Source: Paenibacillus arenosi (GTDB lineage Bacteria > Bacillota > Bacilli > Paenibacillales > Paenibacillaceae). From it: a stretch of 64,000 nucleotides of DNA. Location: contig NZ_JACYTN010000002.1 of NCBI RefSeq assembly GCF_014841135.1, forward strand, positions 310,001-374,000, given 5' to 3'. A program made the translations under genes and the position numbers. Positions 35,629 through 42,259 of this stretch are shown here, piece by piece. The notes beneath the pieces are model-generated. The model searched no databases, was not told the origin of the DNA, and saw nothing but the letters and a program-made list of their open reading frames with translations. The stretch's first letter is position 1; each line of letters starts with the position of its first letter.

Positions 35629-37139
35629 ATTTTCTTACTGTCACAAAATAGACACCTAAATGCATTGCCATCAAGTCTTTCCTCTTGTAGTAGCGGCATA
35701 ATAGCTTGATCGAACACGGTTCTATTCTGTTCCAACTGTTCACGAACTTTACGATGAAGCTCGTTTAATATTCGATTCATTTCCATTGTTAACTTCTCAT
35801 TGGATACATGCTTTAGTCTCACAATTCCTAGCTCAGTAAGCCCTGCATTAACCATCGTTTCTACAATATTCAAAGCTTGGTCGAAGTCTCCTTGAGAACC
35901 AGTAGACCGATCTCCGTAAAACATTTCTTCTGCTACAGCTCCACCTAAAGCAATCATAATCTGCTCTTCCAAAAAAGGCTTTGTATAAATATAACGATCC
36001 TGCTGCGGTTGATGTCGTACATAACCAAGTGCTTGACCACGCGGACTTAGTGAAATTTGAGATACACTCCCTGGGCGTACTGCCTCGGCAGCAATGGCAT
36101 GTCCAAGTTCGTGTACAGCTACTCGGAAGCGCTCATCCTGCGCAGTTTCACGATCTGTTTTTTCGCCCATCATGACTTTATCAATCGCTTGCGTAAGATG
36201 CCTCATTTGAATCTGCTCATTAGCTTCACGCATAGCATAGATCGCACCTTCGTTCAGAACGCTTTCCAATTGTGCCCCAGAGAAACCGAATGTTTCTTCA
36301 GCAATACGTTCTACATTAACATCATCAGCCATCGGTTTATTTTTTGCATGCAACTGCAAAATATGTGTACGACCACTTTTATCAGGTAGATCCACTTGAA
36401 TATGTCGATCAAATCGACCTGGGCGTAACAAAGCTGAATCTAGCATTTCTTTGCGATTCGTTGCTGCGATAATCAAGATTTGCGGATTCTCACTGCCGTA
36501 CAATCCATCCATCTCCGTCAAAAGCTGATTCAACGTTTGATCGTATTCCCGCTGCTGCCCACCGTCTCGCTTACCTCCAATGACATCAATTTCATCAATA
36601 AAGATGACAGCACTTTCTTTCTTCGCTTTCTTAGCTTGCTGTCGTGCTTCCTTGAATAATTCGCGAATACGCCCTGCTCCAACACCGACGTACATCTCGA
36701 CGAATTCACTTCCTGAGGCACCTAAAAATACAGCATCAGCATAGTTTGCAGCAGCCTTAGCCATTAACGTCTTCCCTGTCCCGGGTGGACCTGTTAACAG
36801 CAACCCTTTAAGGGGTCGAATCCCGAACTTACGTATGTCTTCCTTTTTCACAAGAAAATCCAACGCTTCAATGAGTTCTTGCTTGGCACGATCTTGCCCA
36901 CCAATATGTTGAAAGCCAATTGACTTATCTGTCAACGCACCTGACTTTGCGCGAGGAGTACTTCCTTCATATCGGCTCATTACTTGACCTCTACGCTTCG
37001 CAATGACTGCGAGTAATCCAATCGCAACAGCCGCAAAAACAACAGGCCACACATTAACTCCAATGTAAGCCAAAAGTGCTAGTAACGGAACTAATATGCC
37101 AACCCCGATCTCAAGCCATCGTTTTGTTCGATTGTTCAT
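35619..37139 (-). CDS. Compact FtsH-like membrane AAA+ zinc metalloprotease
   Basis: About 506 residues from the ATG at 37137-37139. Two membrane segments (about 9-27 and 31-47) are joined by only a few residues. The AAA+ domain has Walker A GPPGTGKT (117-124), the pore loop FVEMYVGVGAGR, Walker B with DEID (182-185) and RPGRFDR arginine fingers. The M41 protease domain has HELGH at 343-347 and the later Asp in GDFDQA. All catalytic residues are present, so it should be an active ATP-dependent protease. FtsH normally has an extracytoplasmic domain of about 70 residues between its segments. Here it is missing, and the gene starts inside one encoding an anchored extracytoplasmic protein. This is not the housekeeping FtsH, which is normally next to hpt/tilS. 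Confidence 0.88.
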   Translation of the reverse strand: MNNRTKRWLEIGVGILVPLLALLAYIGVNVWPVVFAAVAIGLLAVIAKRRGQVMSRYEGSTPRAKSGALTDKSIGFQHIGGQDRAKQELIEALDFLVKKEDIRKFGIRPLKGLLLTGPPGTGKTLMAKAAANYADAVFLGASGSEFVEMYVGVGAGRIRELFKEARQQAKKAKKESAVIFIDEIDVIGGKRDGGQQREYDQTLNQLLTEMDGLYGSENPQILIIAATNRKEMLDSALLRPGRFDRHIQVDLPDKSGRTHILQLHAKNKPMADDVNVERIAEETFGFSGAQLESVLNEGAIYAMREANEQIQMRHLTQAIDKVMMGEKTDRETAQDERFRVAVHELGHAIAAEAVRPGSVSQISLSPRGQALGYVRHQPQQDRYIYTKPFLEEQIMIALGGAVAEEMFYGDRSTGSQGDFDQALNIVETMVNAGLTELGIVRLKHVSNEKLTMEMNRILNELHRKVREQLEQNRTVFDQAIMPLLQEERLDGNAFRCLFCDSKKIPV

Positions 37140-37674
37140 TTGGCCACACCCCCATAGACTCCCCATTGAGCGGCAGCAGCAGCACTTTACTTCCTTTTCC
37201 CTTCTCTGCTGTCAGTGTCACATAGACATACTCATTATCCATTTCCGTCTTTACGGCTACTCCGCTTCCCTCGGCTAGTTTATTCAACTGAATAGGGATA
37301 TCACCGTAGCTGCGATGCGCCATCGCCTCCGTCACTGGAAATAACGCTTGTGACCACCAACGTTCAAGTTCTGGAGTTGTATGCTCATTATTGATTTTTA
37401 TAGAAATATTACGCTTATCTAGTTCATTATCAGCCTGTCGTTTTACTTCTTGTACAACAGTACGTACGTCAGCTGCTGGATCTAAAGAAAGCTCTACAGT
37501 AACTTGCTTAGGCCCCCACACGACTTTCGCTTGCTGAACAGTATCTATTTGTTGAATGGTTGATTGCAATGGTGTCTCAATCATTTGATGACGATAAAAA
37601 GACCAACCGCCGAACAAAACAATCGAACTGACCGCCATTGTCGCAACCAAGGCTGCCCAACGTTTATTTTGCAT
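37111..37674 (-). CDS. Membrane-anchored extracytoplasmic protein, likely partner of the FtsH-like protease
   Basis: 187 residues from the ATG at 37672-37674, with AAAGGAG nine bases upstream. One membrane segment near the N-terminus (WAALVATMAVSSIVLFGGW) is followed by a soluble outer domain of alternating beta and helix (QQAKVVWGPKQVTVELSLDP, VVQEVKRQADNELDKRNISI). I do not recognise a family. Its 3' end overlaps the FtsH-like gene by 29 bases, so the two are made together. The outer domain could replace the missing extracytoplasmic domain of the protease; this is inference from the arrangement. Confidence 0.75.
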   Translation of the reverse strand: MQNKRWAALVATMAVSSIVLFGGWSFYRHQMIETPLQSTIQQIDTVQQAKVVWGPKQVTVELSLDPAADVRTVVQEVKRQADNELDKRNISIKINNEHTTPELERWWSQALFPVTEAMAHRSYGDIPIQLNKLAEGSGVAVKTEMDNEYVYVTLTAEKGKGSKVLLLPLNGESMGVWPNEQSNKTMA

Positions 37675-37724
37675 GATCTTCACTCCTTTATAGGGATTGA
37701 TGAACCTTCGACGGTATTAATAGT

Positions 37725-37739
37725 TATACAAAGTGTATA
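37725..37739. promoter_or_regulatory. Inverted repeat upstream of the protease pair
   Basis: TATACA-AAG-TGTATA is a perfect 6+6 repeat 51 bases before the start codon, close to a TATACT-like -10 on the minus strand. It may be an operator for this operon. Confidence 0.35.
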
Positions 37740-37823
37740 GATAAAAGTATATCACATTGATATATCATCATTTGAATGTAATGATTGGATCTTCGATTTC
37801 AAATGCTTTTGTCAAAATCTATC

Positions 37824-37837
37824 TGAAATCGTTTACA
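37824..37837. promoter_or_regulatory. Perfect cre (CcpA) site
   Basis: TGAAATCGTTTACA matches the consensus TGWAANCGNTNWCA at every position. Its 3' half is the -35 box of a plus-strand promoter toward the LPMO gene, the classical layout for carbon catabolite repression. Confidence 0.8.
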
Positions 37838-37860
37838 TTAGTCGAAGTTTCGTTTATACT
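37832..37860 (+). promoter_or_regulatory. Promoter toward the LPMO gene, overlapping the cre site
   Basis: -35 TTTACA (37832-37837), 17-base spacer, -10 TATACT (37855-37860). A second possible promoter, TTGACA (37883-37888) with CATAAT (37907-37912) at 18 bases, lies just downstream. Transcripts from either would have leaders of about 290-340 bases. The rest of the 534-base gap (to 38208) is AT-rich. I tested it for c-di-GMP and other known riboswitch signatures and recognise none. Confidence 0.6.
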
Positions 37861-38208
37861 TCAACTTACCAAATGTAATAGATTGACAATGAAGTCGATC
37901 ACATTTCATAATTCCTCAAATTTCAACACGATCTCTCACACCTAGACCACAACACTCATTTCTATTTCTAAATCGCTTTTTATTTCATTGATCCGTACTC
38001 TATCTTAACGACCAGCTGTTGTTGTACACGGTATAAGCTCACATTGAGTTTATATAGATTTATTACACCTTTACATAGAGGAGTTGATAGCGGTAAACCG
38101 AGAGAAAAACCATATTGTATTGCCAAGGATTTAGCGAGGAGGTTCTGACGTTCTGTTTCGGATGCTGTAGCTGTAATGAAAAATGCAAACACATAATTTA
38201 GGAGGTAA

Positions 38209-39576
38209 TTGATGATGCAATTACGTTTATCCAATCCTGTACTCAGCAAGCTTTTGGTTGCTACTGGTGTTACCGTGCTAGTGACAGCTTGCACGCTTAT
38301 GTTCGCTGATAAAGTTTCCGCTCATGGTTATGTACTAGATCCAAAGAGCCGTACTAGCTTGTGTAATACAGGCGTTAATACGAACTGTGGAGCTATTCAA
38401 TATGAGCCACAAAGCCTTGAAGGACCTAAAGGTTTCCCGGCAGCTGGTCCTGCTGATGGCAAGCTTGCAAGTGCTGCAGACCCTAGATTCTCTGCAATGG
38501 ACGCGCAATCTGCTACTCGTTGGTCCAAAGTCAATTTGACTGGTGGTCCTACAACTTTCGCTTGGAAAAAGACTGCTAACCATGCGACAACGAACTGGAA
38601 ATACTACCTTACTAAACCGAACTGGAATCCAAACGCAGTATTGACTCGCGATTCCTTTAACTTAACTCCTTTCTGTACAGCTGATGGCGGCGGCAAACAA
38701 CCACCAAAAGATTTCTCTCACAGCTGTAACGTTCCAACAGATCGTACTGGATACCATGTAATCCTTGCTGTTTGGGAAATTGCTGATACACCTAACGCAT
38801 TCTATAACGTTATCGATGTAAACTTCGGTGGCCAAGCACCAACAGATACAGTTGCTCCAACTGCACCTGCAAGCTTAAGCGCTACTGGCACAACGACAAC
38901 TAGCGTATCCCTTGCTTGGAATGCTGCTTCTGACAATGTTGGTGTTACTGGTTACCAAATTTTTAACGGCTCTACATTGATCGGTTCTGTATCTGGCACT
39001 ACGTTAAACTACACAGCTGCTGGATTAACTTCGAATACGGCTTACACATTTACAGTGAAAGCTGTAGACGCTGCAGGCAATGTATCTGCAGCTAGCAATG
39101 CAGTAAGCGCTACAACTGCTCCTGTTGCAAATGATACAACTGCTCCAACTGCTCCAACTTATTTGCACAAAATGGCTGTTACAACTAATAGTGTATCCTT
39201 GATGTGGACAGAATCCACTGACAACGTAGGCGTAACGGGCTACCAAATCTACAACGGCAACACACTAGTTGCAACAGTTCCTGGTACTGCAATCGAGTAT
39301 AACGTAACAGGTCTAACTGCAAATACAGCATACTCTTTCAAAGTTCGTGCTATCGATGCAGCTGGAAACGTTTCCGCTGACAGCAACATTTTAACGGTCA
39401 CGACTTCTGCTGGCACTGGAACTCCAGGTACTGCACCTGTGTGGGCAGCTAACACTGCTTATGCGGTAGGTGCAGAAGTGACGTACAACAATGTTACTTA
39501 CGTGTGCCGTCTTGCACACACTTCTCTTACTGGCTGGGAGCCAACAAATGCAGCAGCATTATGGCAAGTAAAATAA
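38209..39576 (+). CDS. Secreted AA10 lytic polysaccharide monooxygenase, LPMO-FnIII-FnIII-CBM5/12
   Basis: Copper enzyme that oxidatively cuts crystalline chitin (or cellulose) outside the cell. The signal peptide (1-37) ends VSA, so the mature protein starts with His38 (HGYV), the first ligand of the copper histidine brace; the second is His124 in NHATTNWKYY. The AA10 domain runs to about residue 207. Two fibronectin III domains follow (about 216-305 and 312-400), and a C-terminal CBM5/12 chitin-binding module (WAANTAYAVGAEVTYNNVTY..., about 410-455). TTAGGAGG lies 6 bases before the ATG. It is transcribed against all its neighbours and interrupts the ypmB-to-dnaD block, so it is probably an insertion. 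The cre site predicts repression by good carbon sources. Confidence 0.95.
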   Translation: MMMQLRLSNPVLSKLLVATGVTVLVTACTLMFADKVSAHGYVLDPKSRTSLCNTGVNTNCGAIQYEPQSLEGPKGFPAAGPADGKLASAADPRFSAMDAQSATRWSKVNLTGGPTTFAWKKTANHATTNWKYYLTKPNWNPNAVLTRDSFNLTPFCTADGGGKQPPKDFSHSCNVPTDRTGYHVILAVWEIADTPNAFYNVIDVNFGGQAPTDTVAPTAPASLSATGTTTTSVSLAWNAASDNVGVTGYQIFNGSTLIGSVSGTTLNYTAAGLTSNTAYTFTVKAVDAAGNVSAASNAVSATTAPVANDTTAPTAPTYLHKMAVTTNSVSLMWTESTDNVGVTGYQIYNGNTLVATVPGTAIEYNVTGLTANTAYSFKVRAIDAAGNVSADSNILTVTTSAGTGTPGTAPVWAANTAYAVGAEVTYNNVTYVCRLAHTSLTGWEPTNAAALWQVK

Positions 39577-39596
39577 TTTATACAAATTATTCGACG

Positions 39597-39623
39597 AAGG
39601 AGAGCTATGTAGCTCTCCTTTTT
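39597..39623 (+). terminator. Terminator after the LPMO gene
   Basis: AAGGAGAGC pairs with GCTCTCCTT around a TATGTA loop, followed by TTTC. Confidence 0.8.
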
Positions 39624-39630
39624 CATAGCA

Positions 39631-39670
39631 AAAAAAGCGTAAACGTTCACTCACATGAACGCTTACGCTT
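39631..39670 (-). terminator. Terminator after the YpmB-like gene
   Basis: A 15-bp stem with one mismatch (39635-39649 with 39656-39670) followed on the minus strand by a T-run. It lies five bases after the gene's stop, back to back with the LPMO terminator. Confidence 0.85.
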
Positions 39671-39674
39671 ATAC

Positions 39675-40214
39675 CTATTGGTTAGGCATTGGATATCCTT
39701 CACCTATGCGCTGACCATTATCGAAACGGAAGAAGTGATAATAGTGCCGATTGTTCCCTTCCTCATCTTTTCGATTGACGAACGCTTGGTATACGAATTC
39801 ACCGTCTTTGATACCAGGTGTAATCTGCTTAATATCCGCATCCGGATAGGTAGACAGAAGTTGATTCGAGATATATGCTTTATCTACCCCATCAGCTGCT
39901 CGTTTCACATCTACCTTTTCTTTACCTACCCAAATGATCTGGTTTGTATTTGCTGCATCTTTCCCTCGAATGACGTAAGTCGTATCATACCAAACAAACT
40001 TGTCTACCTCATCAATACTCACAAGTTGAACCGTTTCATTTGCTCTTTGTATCGCGGCCGCTTCTTTCACGTCTTCCTCACGATTCACCGAGTTCAAAAC
40101 ATACACCAAAAGAATAACAATCAACACCAACGCTAGTATTACACCAGATACGACCCAACGCCAACGTGGGTTACGATTGCGTCGTGGTCGACTTCTAGTC
40201 ATATGAAGATCCAT
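39675..40214 (-). CDS. YpmB-like membrane protein (PepSY-like/DUF5590)
   Basis: 179 residues. A very basic cytoplasmic N-terminus (RSRPRRNRNPRWRW) is followed by one membrane segment (about 22-42) and an outer domain with the PepSY-like pattern found in Bacillus YpmB (RANETVQLVSIDEVDKFVWYDTTYVIRGK, two repeats). AGGAGG lies six bases before the ATG. It sits 10 bases after the MTA/SAH deaminase gene and near rex and dinG, as ypmB does near dinG in Bacillus. The function is unknown; PepSY-type domains often modulate extracytoplasmic peptidases. Confidence 0.7.
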   Translation of the reverse strand: MDLHMTRSRPRRNRNPRWRWVVSGVILALVLIVILLVYVLNSVNREEDVKEAAAIQRANETVQLVSIDEVDKFVWYDTTYVIRGKDAANTNQIIWVGKEKVDVKRAADGVDKAYISNQLLSTYPDADIKQITPGIKDGEFVYQAFVNRKDEEGNNRHYYHFFRFDNGQRIGEGYPMPNQ

Positions 40215-40224
40215 CTACTGCCTC

Positions 40225-41535
40225 CTAGCGTTCAAGCAAGTTTCGGAAGCATTGTTCCGCTTCATGCTTAATACGCTCTTCATCCATTGTCAAGCACTCA
40301 CCATTTTTAACAACTTGGTTGCCGTCCACCCATACGTGCTGAACGTCTTTAGCGCTAGCGGAGTACACCATATGAGATACGAGATCCGTATGCGGATATA
40401 GATGCGGCTGGTCAATATTGACTGCAATAAAGTCAGCCTTCATCCCAGCTTGCAACAAACCTACATCATTCATATGAAGCGTACGAGCTCCATTCACAGT
40501 AGCCATTCTCATTGCATCAGCGGCAGGAACTGCTGTTGGATCACCAGACACCCCTTTATGTATAAGGGCAGCTAAACGCATTTCTTCGAACATGTCCAAG
40601 TTGTTGTTGCTGGCAGCACCATCAGTACCAAGAGATACGACCACTCCAGCTCGCTGCAATTCAACGACACGGGCAATACCGCTTGCCAATTTGAGATTAC
40701 TTCCTGGATTATGAGAAACACCGACATTGTACTTCGCCAATGTTGCGATTTCTTCATCATTCAAATGTACGCCATGTGCAATAAAGGAAGGTCGACTAAA
40801 CAAACCGAGTTTCTCCAAATGAGCTACTGGACGTAGTCCGTATTCCTTGACGTTTTGCTCTACTTCAGCTGCTGTCTCAGACATATGTGTATGAAGCATT
40901 AAGTCTAGCTCATGTGCAGCCTCTACAAATTTTTCAATAAATGCAGGCGGACATGTATATGGAGCATGCGGTGCAAGCAACGTTGTAATTCTACCATTTG
41001 CTTGTCCATTCCAGTCTTTCGCTAACTGTACAGCTTCGTTCAACTTCATAAGTTGTACTTCTTCACTGCACAATCCAATCGCACCGCGCATCAAAGCAGC
41101 GCGAATACCAGACTCTTCACTTACTTTTGCAACTTGGTCCATATGATCATACATATCAACGAAGAGCGTAGTTCCACCTTTAAGCATTTCGATCACAGAT
41201 AATGCAGTACCCCAATATACATCGTTACCCGTAAACTTAGCTTCCATAGGCCACATTTTTTCTTGCAGCCAGCTTTGGAGAACCATATCGTCCCCATATC
41301 CACGGAGCAGCGACATCGCAGCATGACCATGTGTATTAATTAAGCCTGGCATGAAGAACAGGCCTTTGCCATCTATATATTCAACTTCACCTTGTTCATA
41401 GGCTTCAGGAAGTGTTTCGCCAATATAAACAATACGATCTTGTTCTACAACCATATAACCTTTACTTGTAGTGTGAGCTGCACCTTCTTGCAGTTGTGCA
41501 AATAATCCGTTACGTATGATCAATCGTTGTGTCAT
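40225..41535 (-). CDS. 5-methylthioadenosine/S-adenosylhomocysteine deaminase-like amidohydrolase
   Basis: Metal-dependent amidohydrolase of the TrzN/MtaD group. Metal ligands are seen in NTHGHAAM (His69, His71), LHTHMSET (His about 209), and GTDGAASNNNLDM (the Asp). The HAPYTCP block is also typical. 436 residues. It deaminates MTA or SAH to inosyl products in this family. Its start overlaps the end of rex by 26 bases. It adds to the methionine-sulfur recycling theme of mtnWXB in this window, although it is 20 kb away. Exact substrate preference is not readable. Confidence 0.86.
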   Translation of the reverse strand: MTQRLIIRNGLFAQLQEGAAHTTSKGYMVVEQDRIVYIGETLPEAYEQGEVEYIDGKGLFFMPGLINTHGHAAMSLLRGYGDDMVLQSWLQEKMWPMEAKFTGNDVYWGTALSVIEMLKGGTTLFVDMYDHMDQVAKVSEESGIRAALMRGAIGLCSEEVQLMKLNEAVQLAKDWNGQANGRITTLLAPHAPYTCPPAFIEKFVEAAHELDLMLHTHMSETAAEVEQNVKEYGLRPVAHLEKLGLFSRPSFIAHGVHLNDEEIATLAKYNVGVSHNPGSNLKLASGIARVVELQRAGVVVSLGTDGAASNNNLDMFEEMRLAALIHKGVSGDPTAVPAADAMRMATVNGARTLHMNDVGLLQAGMKADFIAVNIDQPHLYPHTDLVSHMVYSASAKDVQHVWVDGNQVVKNGECLTMDEERIKHEAEQCFRNLLER

Positions 41536-42178
41536 TCGTTACAACATCCTTTCCTTCATTAGGTAAATAATAAGCCAAGCTAAACAAATCTGTTGAGAAG
41601 TCAGCTGTATGCACACGTACATGTGCAGGCACCTTCAAAATAACCGGAGCAAAGTTTAGAATAGCCTCTACACCAGCCTCAACAAAACGATCAGCTACCT
41701 GCTGCGCCTCTAATGCAGGTACAGTAATAATGCCGATACGAATGTTATTTGCCTCTACACTCTCTTTCAGATCCTCCATAGGCTGAACCTGAAGATCACG
41801 AATAGCAGTTTCTATTTTCGCGGGGAATGCATCAAATACGGCAACAATTTTCATATTGTCATTTAAAAAACCAGAATAGTTGCATAATGCTTGTCCAAGC
41901 TTACCTGCTCCAACAAGAGCAACATTAATTTGTTGATCCAGCTTAAGTATATGTCGAATCTGCTCAATTAGATAAGAAACGTCATAACCGATCCCTTTTC
42001 TGCCGAAATCACCAAAATAAGCTAAATCCTTTCGAATTTGGGCTGGGTTAAGATCTAGTTTCTGTCCCAAATCCTGAGACGATATGGTTAGTACTTCACT
42101 TTGTTTTAGTTCTTTTAGATGTCGCAAATAAACAGGCAGCCTGCGTACGACAGCTTCAGAAATTTTTAGTGTTTTCAT
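41510..42178 (-). CDS. rex: Redox-sensing transcriptional repressor Rex
   Basis: Winged-helix repressor that senses the NADH/NAD+ ratio and controls fermentation and respiration genes. The DNA-binding part (KISEAVVRRLPVYLRHLKEL) starts at the true N-terminus, and the Rossmann motif is GAGKLGQAL near residue 90. I use the ATG at 42176-42178 with AAAGGGGGAC upstream, which gives about 222 residues; the longer reading adds 23 unrelated residues. The C-terminal domain-swapped helix is present. It overlaps the downstream amidohydrolase gene and follows dinG. Typical targets would include the fermentation and respiratory genes, but I found no clear Rex site upstream of ackA or qcr. Confidence 0.95.
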   Translation of the reverse strand: MKTLKISEAVVRRLPVYLRHLKELKQSEVLTISSQDLGQKLDLNPAQIRKDLAYFGDFGRKGIGYDVSYLIEQIRHILKLDQQINVALVGAGKLGQALCNYSGFLNDNMKIVAVFDAFPAKIETAIRDLQVQPMEDLKESVEANNIRIGIITVPALEAQQVADRFVEAGVEAILNFAPVILKVPAHVRVHTADFSTDLFSLAYYLPNEGKDVVTNDTTIDHT

Positions 42179-42259
42179 ATACCAGTCCCCCTTTCGTTCT
42201 CTATCAACATACCAACGCCAACTATTATTATAATAAACCTTTTGCATTTCCTCTACTGG

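Noticed and set aside
38060-38208. c-di-GMP (GEMM) or other riboswitch before the LPMO gene
   Set aside because: The GCGGTAAACC and GCCAAGG pieces looked suggestive, but the conserved GEMM core is absent and no known family pattern fits.
37980-38294. 104-codon minus-strand frame over the LPMO leader and signal peptide
   Set aside because: It runs antisense across the real signal-peptide codons, has no ribosome binding site and encodes no recognisable domain.
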